Assembly: GCF_014636865.1 (NCBI RefSeq)
Contig: NZ_BMER01000001.1
Coordinates: forward strand, 2,778,718-2,842,717
DNA length: 64,000 nucleotides
Source of the DNA: Parapedobacter pyrenivorans
Lineage (GTDB): Bacteria > Bacteroidota > Bacteroidia > Sphingobacteriales > Sphingobacteriaceae
Reading direction: 5' to 3'
Both the position numbers and the translations under genes were made by a program. The notes beneath the pieces are model-generated. The model had not been told where the DNA came from. It saw nothing but the letters and a program-made list of their open reading frames with translations, and searched no databases. This document shows positions 17,862 through 26,471 of this stretch, piece by piece. The first letter of the stretch is position 1. The number at the start of each line of letters is the position of its first letter.

Positions 17862-19058
17862 TCAGTTTTTTTCGTCTTTGCCCTTTGAGGGATTACCTGC
17901 TTTATCGGCTGTGATTTTAGTTTTCCGTTCCTTCGCTTCCAGTATTTCACGAAGGTTCCAGCGCTTAAGCAGGATTTTGGTGGAGTACCGTTTAAGGTGA
18001 TACTTTTCGGGTTCACCGATGAGAAAGCCGAAGGCATTCATGGACGGGACGGCGTCAAAAATGACCTTAATGGTGGCCGTGAGCGGCAATGCCAAGATCA
18101 AACCGGCAAGCCCGAAAAGCATGCCGCCAAGAAGGATGGAAATGATGGCCATCAGCGGGTTTATGCTTACCTTACTTCCCACAATATTCGGTGTGATGAG
18201 ATTGCCCTCGAGAAATTGCACCACCTGAAACCATGCAATGACCCCCACCGCATACCAAGCGGTATCTTTCGTGGCCAGCGCAAATAATGCTGGGAGTATG
18301 GAACCAATCGCAATGCCGATATAAGGGAGTAACATCAGCAACGATGCCAATGTGCCAAAAAACCAAGCATATTGAATCCCCAGTATCCACAAACCGACGG
18401 TATTAAGTATGGCTACGATACCCATGACGGTGATAAGGCCAAGCAGGTAACTCTGCACTACATTATAAATTTTATTGAGTGTGTTGTGCACTTTTTCCTG
18501 TGAGGTAGATTTGAATGCACGAAAGAAAAACTCGCGAAAAAACACGCGGTAATACAACAGGAAAAAGGAAAATAAAGGTACCAACACCGCACCGGCGAGT
18601 ATGTTTCCCAATGAGCCGAAAGCAGCAGTGATATACGATGCGGCATTAGACAGGATCTGGTTGGCTTGGCTTCTGAGCCGTTCTACGATTTCGGTGGGCT
18701 CTAGTCCGAAGCGCTCCTGTAGCCAACGCTGTATCGTGTCGAATATCGAGAGGAACTTTTGCTGGATTTCAGCACCGTCCCTGCCGATGACAATCACTTG
18801 GTGCACAATAAACCAGACCAAACCCGATAGGATGGCAATGGCCAAAATGACCGCCAATAGCGCAGAAAAGGCCTTCCCCAGTCGTAACCGCTCCAAGGTG
18901 CCAGCCACAGGATATAGCGAGATGGCGATAAGGATGGAAAACATGAGGGGTAGGAGTACGCCTTGAAGTACGTACATCAGCGCAATGATAAGCGCTAGGG
19001 AAACGAGGCTGCTCGCCAATTCAAGGGCATAGGGCCGTTTGGTAGGAGTTTCTTCCAT
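17862..19058 (-). CDS. AI-2E family transporter (PerM/YdiK-like)
   Basis: 398 residues with about eight membrane segments and the family's central amphipathic region (VIVIGRDGAEIQQKFLSIFDTIQRWLQERFGLEPTEIVERLRSQA), followed by YIGIAIGSILPALFALATKDT and GSKVSINPLMAIISILLGGMLFGLAGLILALPLTATIKVI. Members are named after the AI-2 exporter TqsA, but others move ions or other small molecules, so the substrate is open. The C-terminal tail is highly charged (EAKERKTKITADKAGNPSKGKDEKN). Confidence 0.92.
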   Translation of the reverse strand: MEETPTKRPYALELASSLVSLALIIALMYVLQGVLLPLMFSILIAISLYPVAGTLERLRLGKAFSALLAVILAIAILSGLVWFIVHQVIVIGRDGAEIQQKFLSIFDTIQRWLQERFGLEPTEIVERLRSQANQILSNAASYITAAFGSLGNILAGAVLVPLFSFFLLYYRVFFREFFFRAFKSTSQEKVHNTLNKIYNVVQSYLLGLITVMGIVAILNTVGLWILGIQYAWFFGTLASLLMLLPYIGIAIGSILPALFALATKDTAWYAVGVIAWFQVVQFLEGNLITPNIVGSKVSINPLMAIISILLGGMLFGLAGLILALPLTATIKVIFDAVPSMNAFGFLIGEPEKYHLKRYSTKILLKRWNLREILEAKERKTKITADKAGNPSKGKDEKN

Positions 19059-19184
19059 ATGATTTAGATAAATTGCTTGTTATATTTTCTGTATCGGTGC
19101 AGCAAAATCATCGCGATAATGCAATGTATCGATAAGTTGGGGATGAAACAAACAATAGTAGATAATGTTTCGAACGTTTTCTTT

Positions 19185-21314
19185 TTAAGATACCAGCGTG
19201 AAATCAATCTGCCGTTTAGACAGGTCAACCTTTTTTACCCGAATTTGTACTTCATCGCCCAGTTGGTATCGTTTCTTTTTCCGCTGACCAATAATGGCGT
19301 AGTTCTTTTCGTCGAGTGCATAAAAATCATCCGTAATATCGCGTAGCCTAACCATACCTTCACATTTGTTTTCCTCGATTTCCACGTACATGCCCCATTC
19401 AGTCACCCCGGAGATAATGCCCATATAGATTTCGCCCACCTGATCCTGCAGAAATTCGGCTTGTTTGTATTTGACGGAAGCGCGCTCCGCGTCGGCAGCT
19501 TTCTTTTCCATCTGGGAGGCGTGTTCGCATTGTTTTTCATAAACTTCGGCGTTAACGGATTTGCCGCCTGCCAAGTAATGGTCAAGTAGCCGATGTACCA
19601 TCACGTCGGGATAGCGCCGGATAGGCGAGGTGAAGTGCGTGTAATAATCGAACGCCAAGCCATAGTGGCTGGTTTTCTTCGTGGTATAGATGGCTTTGGC
19701 CATCGAGCGGATAGCGAGTGTGGTCAGTACGTTCTGTTCTTTAGTGCCTTCTACCCGTTCCATTAATGCATTGAGCGAGCGAGCGGTTTCCCGATCCGAT
19801 TTTGTGTTGATCTTATATCCGAATCGGGCTGCAAACTGCGCAAACGCAGTGATACTCTCTTCTTTCGGTACATCGTGTACCCGGTATACGAATGTCTTTT
19901 TATTGTTGCCTTTTCCCTGCTTGCCGATAAATTCGGCCACGCGTCTGTTGGCCAGCAGCATGAAGTCTTCGATGAGCTTGTGAGCGTCTTTACGCTCTTT
20001 CACGTACACGCCTAAGGGCTTGCCGTTTTCGTCGAGATGGAATTTCACTTCCGTAGTTTCGAAACTGATGGCACCATGCCTGAACTTCCGGTCGCGGAGT
20101 ATATAAGCCAATTCGTTAAGTGTCTGCAATTCCTTGCTGAATGCTCCGGTTTGCTGTTCAATGATTTCTTGCGCTTCCTCGTAACTGAATCGCTTATCGG
20201 AATGGATGACGCTTCTCCCGAACCACTCGTGGATAACATTGGCATTTTTATCCATTTCGAATACCGCTGAGAATACCAGGCGATCTTCGCGCGGACGCAA
20301 TGAGCAGAGGTCGTTTGACAGCCGCTCGGGCAGCATGGGTATGACGCGGTCTACCAAGTATACGGACGTACCCCGCTCGAAAGCTTCCTTGTCAAGCGCT
20401 GAGTCAGGCCGCACGTAGTGTGCAACGTCCGCGATGTGCACGCCGATTTCATAATGGCCATTGGGTAACTGCTGGAATGAGATCGCATCATCGAAGTCCT
20501 TGGCGTCCGCCGGGTCGATAGTAAAGGTTGTAATGGAGCGAAAATCACGCCGCTTGGCAATTTCATCTGGCGATATCTGTGCCGGGAAAGCCTCCGCTTC
20601 CTGTTCCACCGCGTTGGGAAATGCCAATGGAAAGCCAAAATCGGCCAATATCGCAACCATCTCGGTGTCGTTCTCTCCCTTTTTGCCGAGCACATAAGTC
20701 ACCTTGCCGACGGGATTTTTACTCTCCTGTGGCCACTCGGTGATGGTTACCACCACTTTTTCACCGTCTTTGGCCCCATTGAGATCTGCCAGTGGGATGA
20801 ATATGTCTTGAAGCATCTTCCGGTCATCTGCAATCAAGAAAGCAAAACGGGGGGATATCGTCACCGTACCGATAAATTCCGTCCGCGCTCGTTCAAGTAT
20901 TTCCACTACTTCGCCCTCTTTGCGTTTGCCACGCCGCTTTTCGTAGGTATGTACCTTCACACGGTCGCCATGTAGCGCCTGCCGCAATTTGCGCGGACCG
21001 ATATAGATGTCGTCCTCAAACTCATCCTCAGGCACGATGAATGCGGAGCCGTCGGCCGTCATGTCCACGCGACCTACCACAAATGCCTTAAGCTCCTTGA
21101 GGGCGTATTTCCCTTTTTCAACCACTCTGAATAACCCCGTGCGGGCCTCTTCCTCCAGGATGTCACGGATTGCTTCACGCGATTCAGGATCGGCCAGATT
21201 GAGTTTGGCTGCTACCTGCTTATAGTTCATAGGCTTGTTACCCGATTTTTCGATGAGATCCGAAATGAGCTGGGTAAGAACATGTTTGAATGCGCTGGTT
21301 TTCTTGCTTGCCAT
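19185..21314 (-). CDS. rnr: Ribonuclease R
   Basis: 709 residues, a processive 3'-5' exoribonuclease of the RNB family that degrades structured RNA. Order of parts: N-terminal winged-helix/OB region (SDLIEKSGNKPMNYKQVAAKLN), cold-shock domains (GRVDMTADGSAFIVPEDEFEDDIYIGPRKLRQALHGDRVKV), RNB catalytic centre (FTIDPADAKDFDDAISFQ, with the metal-binding Asp residues, and HIADVAHYVRPDSALDKEAFERGTSVYL), then a C-terminal S1 domain (GEIYMGIISGVTEWGMYVEIEENKCEGMVRL). Compared with E. coli RNase R the C-terminal basic tail is short. Confidence 0.96.
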   Translation of the reverse strand: MASKKTSAFKHVLTQLISDLIEKSGNKPMNYKQVAAKLNLADPESREAIRDILEEEARTGLFRVVEKGKYALKELKAFVVGRVDMTADGSAFIVPEDEFEDDIYIGPRKLRQALHGDRVKVHTYEKRRGKRKEGEVVEILERARTEFIGTVTISPRFAFLIADDRKMLQDIFIPLADLNGAKDGEKVVVTITEWPQESKNPVGKVTYVLGKKGENDTEMVAILADFGFPLAFPNAVEQEAEAFPAQISPDEIAKRRDFRSITTFTIDPADAKDFDDAISFQQLPNGHYEIGVHIADVAHYVRPDSALDKEAFERGTSVYLVDRVIPMLPERLSNDLCSLRPREDRLVFSAVFEMDKNANVIHEWFGRSVIHSDKRFSYEEAQEIIEQQTGAFSKELQTLNELAYILRDRKFRHGAISFETTEVKFHLDENGKPLGVYVKERKDAHKLIEDFMLLANRRVAEFIGKQGKGNNKKTFVYRVHDVPKEESITAFAQFAARFGYKINTKSDRETARSLNALMERVEGTKEQNVLTTLAIRSMAKAIYTTKKTSHYGLAFDYYTHFTSPIRRYPDVMVHRLLDHYLAGGKSVNAEVYEKQCEHASQMEKKAADAERASVKYKQAEFLQDQVGEIYMGIISGVTEWGMYVEIEENKCEGMVRLRDITDDFYALDEKNYAIIGQRKKKRYQLGDEVQIRVKKVDLSKRQIDFTLVS

Positions 21315-21448
21315 AATTGTATTTGAGATGTTAGCTATGAGATATCAGACTATTCCGTGTCGTGTTGTCTCGACTTTGTTGTTCGTTTATTCGTGTTATT
21401 TTTTATACCCCATAATAACCGGTCCGGCCACGCATCCCTGAATGCCAA

Positions 21449-22162
21449 CTACTCCGCGAAGCTGATGGCCTCTTGTGTTATCAGCGGTTCGTTGCGCAAT
21501 CTCCGCAAGATTTGTGCCGTGGTTATGACATCTTTTTCACAATATACACGGATACGGCCCAGATTGTTTTCACCGTAGTAGACCTCGAAGACGTCCTTCC
21601 CACTGATATCGTCCTTTGGCGAGGGGATACCTAATACTGCGGCCATGAGATTGAGTGAGACGGCATTGCGGAAATCGCCGAATCGCCACAGTTCCATCGT
21701 ATCCAAATGCGAGATTTCCCAGGGCTTTTTTCCTGATAGGTCCAGCTGCCGCGGGAGGGCAACCCCGTTGATCAACATCCGCTTGCAGAGGTACGGGAAG
21801 TCAAAGCCCTTGCCATTATGTGCGCAGAGCGTAAGGTTGCTCGGCTGTTTCCGCAGCAGTGCCGAGAATTCCGCAAGCAATTCCTTTTCGTTTACATGTG
21901 CAAAAGATTTTACGCGAAAGCCGGTTTGTCCGTGCTGCTGATGGAACACCCCTACGGATATACAGATGATTTTGCCGAATTCCGCATATAGCCCTGCATC
22001 CGGGTATACATCGGCTGCGCTTTGGCCGTCGTTTAGGGAATTTTGCATTTTAAGGGTCCACAATTCCTGAAAGTTGTCGGGCAGTTCAGTATAATTGGCT
22101 TTTTGGCTTACCGTTTCAATATCCAATACCAGTACCTGTTGCAGATCGATTGTTTCGAGCAT
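21449..22162 (-). CDS. Predicted 3'-5' exonuclease, PolB-exo2/DnaQ-like
   Basis: 237 residues with an RNase H-like exonuclease fold: VLDIETVSQ (ExoI DxE), LCAHNGKGFDFPYLCKRM (ExoII NxxxFD) and a final YCEKDVITTAQILRRL (ExoIII YxxxD), all needed for two-metal catalysis. It resembles the PF10108-type exonuclease found as a stand-alone protein in Bacteroidota and Proteobacteria. It begins two bases after the pbpC stop codon, so both are probably cotranscribed. Confidence 0.88.
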   Translation of the reverse strand: MLETIDLQQVLVLDIETVSQKANYTELPDNFQELWTLKMQNSLNDGQSAADVYPDAGLYAEFGKIICISVGVFHQQHGQTGFRVKSFAHVNEKELLAEFSALLRKQPSNLTLCAHNGKGFDFPYLCKRMLINGVALPRQLDLSGKKPWEISHLDTMELWRFGDFRNAVSLNLMAAVLGIPSPKDDISGKDVFEVYYGENNLGRIRVYCEKDVITTAQILRRLRNEPLITQEAISFAE

Positions 22163-22164
22163 GG

Positions 22165-24570
22165 TTATTTCTGTAAGATTTCAAACTGCTGGCTCATGCG
22201 CATGCCATCATCGTCTACCAATGTGATGCGGTGTTTCCCTGGCAATATATCCAGTGCGAGCTGGTGGAATGTTTCCGTTTCACCAACGAATGTATCGTCG
22301 AGGTGCCAATATATTTTGCTGCCGCGTTTGCGATGTGCCGCATTGAATATCACCTGCCCACGCCGGCCATCAATCTCTAAAGGTATGTAAATTCTCGCAT
22401 TGTTTTTGGGATAAATCATTTCCATCACCTGGCCTTCGACGCTGTGGTTGCAACCTGCGGCGAAGGGCGGAAGCTCCCGGTAGTTGCTATGCCGCGGTTT
22501 ATAATAGTATTCCATGGCTGGTGGCAGGACGAACCATTTAGTTGCGACGATATTGCCGGGTGGCACGCAGTTGGCAGTAACCCGCAAGGTACCATCGGTA
22601 TTGGTGTGTATGGTGCGGTGGTACGGGCATACCGTTGATCGGTGTCCGGGCACAGGGATATAAACGGTATCGGGGTTAGGGCAGTCAGGGCCTGCTAGGT
22701 GACCGCTTTCTCGGCATACCGCCGTTTGTACCATCCGGTCGAGCGGCGCTTCAAACCAACTGGTAGCGGGCAATAAATCGAAAATATCAAACAATATAGG
22801 AGCCGCCGTGCCGATCCCCGTAAGCCCAGGCCGCCCCTCGCCATCAGCATTGCCCACCCATACACAAACGACGTGAGTGGGTGTCAGCCCGATAGCCCAC
22901 CCATCCCGGAAACCGAAGCTCGTACCGGTCTTCCAGGCAATCTTTTTTGAAGAAGCAAATTGCTCCCATAGGGCTTCCTCACCGGGGCGCATCACCTCGT
23001 TCATTGCTTGGAAAGTAAAATAGAGTGATGCGTGATCAATAATAGCAGCCCGTTCCAAGGCTTTTCCGCCCAAATCAGGTGTGTCTTTCAGGTAGGAAGG
23101 TGCGTGGTAGTCCGCGGGGTTATAATTGGCGTTATAGCGGCTGTAGTGGTTAAGTGTGCGGGCCATGCTGGCATAGGCGCCAGCCAGCTGCCACATGGTA
23201 ACCTCGCAGCCCCCCAAAATCATGGATAGCCCATAGAAATTGGCCGGACGGTTGAGTGTGTGGATCCCCACTACTTTGAGAAATGGGTGGAAGCGCTGGT
23301 ACTTATACTGTTGCAGCATCTTCACCGCCGGTATGTTGAGCGATCTGCTCAACGCCCGCGAGGCCGGTATGGCACCATCGTAACCCAAATCGTAATTTTG
23401 CGGCGCATACCCGCCGATTTGGGTGGGGACATCCGGGATCAGTGTATGTGGCAGTATCAGGCCGTCTGTAAGCATGGCACCATACAGCAGGGGTTTCAAT
23501 GTACTCCCAGGGCTCCGCAAGGAGGTGACGATGTCCACGTGGCTTTCGGCTTCACTGTTCTGCGGGGTGTGTACATTTCCCACGTAGGCCAATGTTTTGC
23601 CGGTTTCAACCTCCAAGATCAATGCAGCGGCATTCTGTATGCCGTTAGCGCTGAGGTTTCGGTGGTAGCGATCGACGATATCTGCGACCCGCTGCTGTAA
23701 GGTGCCGTCGAGCGACGTTTGGATACGGGTGACACGCTGGTCCAACTGACTGTATTCTTGTTTGAACCGCTCCAACAAGTGGGGCGCAATCCGGGGTAAG
23801 GAATGTGGCTTGTCTGGCAGCGGTTCCAATTTGGCCAGCGTTGCTGTATTTTGGTCGATGGCGCCTGCCGATACCAGCTTATCGAGTAATGTATTCCGTT
23901 TGGCGAGCAGGCGTTGCCGATTGCGTCCTAGATGGATGAGCGTTGGTGCATTGGGTAACACGGCAAGCAAGGCCGTTTCCGCCCATGAAAGTTGTTCGGG
24001 GGAGCGCCCGAAATACCGCCATGCCGCAGCATCGAGCCCTACGACATTGCTGCCGAACGGAGCGTTTGCACTATACAATTGCAAAATGGCAGCTTTGCTA
24101 TATCCCACTTCCAACCGTACCGCTAGCAATGCCTCGATAACTTTCTGCCAAACAGTGCGCCGTTTGTTGCGGCTCATGCGGATGACCTGCATACTGATGG
24201 TGCTTCCACCACTGATGACTCGCCCATTCGCAATGTTTTGGGCGACTGCCCGTGCCAGGGCGATCGGGTCAATACCGGGATGGAAATAGAACCGTTTGTC
24301 TTCAAACGTCGTAATGCAATCGGCAAATTTTTCCGGTACGGCTTTAATCGATGGAAAGCGCCATTGACCGTCCGCTGCGATCGATGCTCCCATAAGCTTT
24401 CCCGAAGCATCTTCAATAACAAATGAAGTGGGTGCGAGGAATAGGGGTTTGGGTAAGGAAAAATAGAGGAGTAGGAGCAGGCAGGTTACGGATGTAATAA
24501 TGGCTATGCCTTTTCTGGTTCTAGCGTACTTGAGGAAACGCCGCCCCTGTATTTTTGTCCAAGCGATCAC
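22165..24570 (-). CDS. pbpC: Penicillin-binding protein 1C
   Basis: About 801 residues from the GTG at 24570. Bifunctional peptidoglycan synthase: one membrane anchor (ITSVTCLLLLLYFSL), a GT51 glycosyltransferase domain (FEDKRFYFHPGIDPIALARA with catalytic Glu, GGSTISMQVIRMSRN), a transpeptidase domain with SPGSTLKP (SxxK), SRSLN (SxN) and WKTGTSFGFRDGW (KTG), and a C-terminal BiPBP_C-like domain. Family members often pair with an alpha-2-macroglobulin gene; none is adjacent here. An upstream in-frame TTG at 24633 lies inside the inserted repeat and before the -7 box, so it is rejected as the start. Confidence 0.93.
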   Translation of the reverse strand: MIAWTKIQGRRFLKYARTRKGIAIITSVTCLLLLLYFSLPKPLFLAPTSFVIEDASGKLMGASIAADGQWRFPSIKAVPEKFADCITTFEDKRFYFHPGIDPIALARAVAQNIANGRVISGGSTISMQVIRMSRNKRRTVWQKVIEALLAVRLEVGYSKAAILQLYSANAPFGSNVVGLDAAAWRYFGRSPEQLSWAETALLAVLPNAPTLIHLGRNRQRLLAKRNTLLDKLVSAGAIDQNTATLAKLEPLPDKPHSLPRIAPHLLERFKQEYSQLDQRVTRIQTSLDGTLQQRVADIVDRYHRNLSANGIQNAAALILEVETGKTLAYVGNVHTPQNSEAESHVDIVTSLRSPGSTLKPLLYGAMLTDGLILPHTLIPDVPTQIGGYAPQNYDLGYDGAIPASRALSRSLNIPAVKMLQQYKYQRFHPFLKVVGIHTLNRPANFYGLSMILGGCEVTMWQLAGAYASMARTLNHYSRYNANYNPADYHAPSYLKDTPDLGGKALERAAIIDHASLYFTFQAMNEVMRPGEEALWEQFASSKKIAWKTGTSFGFRDGWAIGLTPTHVVCVWVGNADGEGRPGLTGIGTAAPILFDIFDLLPATSWFEAPLDRMVQTAVCRESGHLAGPDCPNPDTVYIPVPGHRSTVCPYHRTIHTNTDGTLRVTANCVPPGNIVATKWFVLPPAMEYYYKPRHSNYRELPPFAAGCNHSVEGQVMEMIYPKNNARIYIPLEIDGRRGQVIFNAAHRKRGSKIYWHLDDTFVGETETFHQLALDILPGKHRITLVDDDGMRMSQQFEILQK

Positions 24571-24582
24571 GCTGCTAAAGTA

Positions 24583-24590
24583 CAAAAATA
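24583..24590 (-). promoter_or_regulatory. -7 box of pbpC
   Basis: TATTTTTG on the minus strand fits TAnnTTTG and lies 12 bp before the GTG at 24570. The expected -33 position falls on the target duplication of the adjacent insertion and shows no TTTG. Confidence 0.5.
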
Positions 24591-24611
24591 TTGGCCGCCT
24601 TCGGGATGGAG

Positions 24612-24770
24612 CATCGAGTTGGGTGCACGACAAATTTCCGTTTATATTTTCTGCTTGTCATTTTTCGGCTATAACGCTCACTTCGCTCACGCCATAAGGC
24701 CTGCAAAACAACAAGCAGAAAACAAGGTTGATTTCGGAAACCGGAAACTTGTCGTGCACCCCATCGAGTT
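24612..24770. mobile_element. 141-bp MITE-like insertion with 9-bp target duplication
   Basis: The 9-bp direct repeat CATCGAGTT occurs at 24612-24620 and 24762-24770. It directly encloses a 141-bp element (24621-24761) whose ends are perfect 13-bp inverted repeats: GGGTGCACGACAA at 24621-24633 and its complement at 24749-24761. Allowing two mismatches, the inverted ends extend to about 23 bp, and TTTTCTGCTTGT recurs inverted farther inside. There is no open frame. This is the pattern of a non-autonomous transposed element. A single copy was noticed in the window, and no matching transposase is present. Confidence 0.8.
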
Positions 24771-25158
24771 TGGATAGCTAAAAAGCAAATAGTAACTTAT
24801 TGTTTATATAGATATATTAATTGATTGTTTATAATTGTATTATATTTATTTTGCTTAAATTTTAGCAAAATTATGGTGGCGTATTTTAGTAATTAATCGT
24901 GTTTTTGGTGGCTCCTTGGAGGTTTCCTATTTTACTTGCTTGTTAAGTGCTTTTGCTAAAGTGTTGTGTGTTGATTTTTGATGTATTTTAATTTATATGG
25001 ATAGTTGATTTATAACTTATTATGATATTTTTTGCTAAAATATAAGTGCCAGTAATATGGATTGTTTTAGCTACCGGTGTTTTGAAAATCAGCGCCTGCA
25101 GTAGCTGAAGGTGAGATTAGGAATAAGCATGGCAATCACCCGGGGTAGCGGGTCGGAT
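24771..25158. other. AT-rich gene-free stretch with repeated TTTTGCTAAA
   Basis: No credible open frame on either strand. The 10-mer TTTTGCTAAA is present at 24951-24960 and 25030-25039, and inverted at 24861-24870. Base composition is much more AT-rich than the flanking genes. It lies downstream of the Fur-type gene and upstream of the insertion and pbpC. It could be a regulatory region, a small RNA locus or a decayed insertion. Confidence 0.5.
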
Positions 25159-25629
25159 TTACTTCGTCAAGGGCTTGCACTGCGCGCAAAGTCCTACGGC
25201 ATTGACGCCAATGGAGTGGAGCTGGTAGCCAGCTGGTAGATCGATTTTAGGCATCTTGAAATCATCGAGACAATAGATGCTGTTGCACGATGCACAGATG
25301 AAATGCACATGTTCATCATGATGGTGATGCTCGTCACAATCGGTGGAACACAACGCATAAGTGGCCGTGCCATGAAGGTCGAATATTTTGTGAAGGATCC
25401 CTTTTTCCTCAAAGGTGGCCAATACCCGGTAGAGCGTAACGCGGTCTACTGCATCGCCCAATAGTTTTTCGAGTTCCGGTTGGGAAATAGCGGTTTCTTT
25501 ATCGGAGATGATGTGCAAAACGCTGAGCCGGGGCTGAGTAACCTTAAGCTTGTTACGGCGGAGCAGTCGGCTGAATTTCTCGCCCTCCAGCACCTTTTCC
25601 TGTTCTTTTTCCATTGCCGTCAGCATCAT
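25159..25629 (-). CDS. Fur family metalloregulator (Fur/Zur/PerR type)
   Basis: 156 residues. A winged helix (RLLRRNKLKVTQPRLSVLHIISDKETAISQPELEKLLGDAVDRVTLYRVLATFEEKGILHKI) is followed by the dimerisation domain with the metal-binding cluster DEHHHHDEHVHFICASCNSIYCLDD and a second zinc pair CAQC near the C-terminus. The two CxxC pairs indicate a structural zinc site. The regulatory metal (iron, zinc, or iron/peroxide) cannot be told from sequence alone. Start ATG 25629 or 25614. Downstream of transaldolase, with a hairpin between them. Confidence 0.92.
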   Translation of the reverse strand: MMLTAMEKEQEKVLEGEKFSRLLRRNKLKVTQPRLSVLHIISDKETAISQPELEKLLGDAVDRVTLYRVLATFEEKGILHKIFDLHGTATYALCSTDCDEHHHHDEHVHFICASCNSIYCLDDFKMPKIDLPAGYQLHSIGVNAVGLCAQCKPLTK

Positions 25630-25640
25630 TTACTAGTTAA

Positions 25641-25670
25641 TGAGGCCCACTGTGCTCACAATGGGCCTCA
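25641..25670 (-). terminator. Stem-loop between transaldolase and fur-type gene
   Basis: TGAGGCCCA (25641-25649) pairs with TGGGCCTCA (25662-25670), and an inner TGTG/CACA pair follows after one mismatch. On the minus strand the stem follows the transaldolase stop but has no U-tract (ATTAACTAG). It may be a weak or factor-assisted terminator, an mRNA-stabilising hairpin or an attenuator before the regulator gene. Confidence 0.55.
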
Positions 25671-25676
25671 TGAGCT

Positions 25677-26336
25677 TTATTTTCCAGCCGCCTTGGCGTG
25701 GTCTGCCAAAAACTGCGCAAGGCCATTGTCCGTAAGGGGGTGTTTAAGCAATCCCAATATTGCTGATAACGGCCCGGTCATCACATCCGCACCGATCTTC
25801 GCACATTCGACGATATGCATGACGTGACGAATGGATGCAGCCAATATCTGCGTTTCGTATCCATAGTTGTCATAAATCAACCGGATATCTTCAATCAATG
25901 CCAACCCATCCGTTGAAATATCGTCCAGGCGGCCAAGGAATGGCGATACATAAGTGGCGCCGGCCTTCGCTGCCAACAGGGCCTGTCCGGACGAAAATAC
26001 CAGCGTACAGTTAGTTTTAATGCCGTTGCTGCTGAAGTATTTGATGGCTTTCACGCCCTCTTTAATCATGGGTACTTTCACAACGATCCGGTCATGGAGT
26101 TTGGCTAGGGCCTCGCCCTCTTTGATGATGTTATCGAAGTCCGTAGAAATTACCTCTGCACTGACATCTCCGTCCACAATATCGCAGATGGCTTTGTAAT
26201 GATCGATGACATTTTGTTCGCCCGTAATGCCTTCTTTGGCCATCAGGCTCGGATTTGTGGTTACACCATCCAACACACCCAGGTCTTGGGCCTCTTTGAT
26301 TTGTTGCAAGTTAGCGGTATCAATGAAAAATTTCAT
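25677..26336 (-). CDS. Transaldolase (small TalC/Fsa-type)
   Basis: 219 residues, the compact form of the family. [36 protein letters not shown] is diagnostic, and the Schiff-base lysine lies in [15 protein letters not shown]. Other conserved parts are [32 protein letters not shown] and [28 protein letters not shown]. It transfers dihydroxyacetone units between sugar phosphates in the non-oxidative pentose phosphate pathway; the related Fsa enzymes are fructose 6-phosphate aldolases. The start MKFFID at 26336 is well supported. Confidence 0.95.
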   Translation of the reverse strand: MKFFIDTANLQQIKEAQDLGVLDGVTTNPSLMAKEGITGEQNVIDHYKAICDIVDGDVSAEVISTDFDNIIKEGEALAKLHDRIVVKVPMIKEGVKAIKYFSSNGIKTNCTLVFSSGQALLAAKAGATYVSPFLGRLDDISTDGLALIEDIRLIYDNYGYETQILAASIRHVMHIVECAKIGADVMTGPLSAILGLLKHPLTDNGLAQFLADHAKAAGK

Positions 26337-26471
26337 GTTTTGAGCTGTATAAATTATTTAAGTATAAACAAGCATAAATGCTGGAATCCAGCATGTAAAA
26401 TTAACGATTATAAAGCAAAAAGCGAAAAAATAAACACGTTTTGGTATTTTAAATCCGGGTCGTTACATGGT

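Noticed and set aside
19077-19346. Small plus-strand frame between the AI-2E and rnr genes
   Set aside because: Overlaps the 3' end of rnr and has no start context or recognisable protein; hydrophobic stretches result from AT-rich reverse reading.
23762-24289. Plus-strand frame opposite pbpC
   Set aside because: Shadow of the conserved glycosyltransferase region of PBP1C.
24571-24633. Longer pbpC start (TTG at 24633)
   Set aside because: The extra codons are encoded partly by the terminal repeat of the inserted element and lie upstream of the -7 box, so they are an artefact of the insertion.
26199-26471. Longer N-terminus for the EntS-like MFS gene
   Set aside because: The extension overlaps the opposite-strand transaldolase, has no family features, and the transporter domain begins only after the ATG at 26472/26490.
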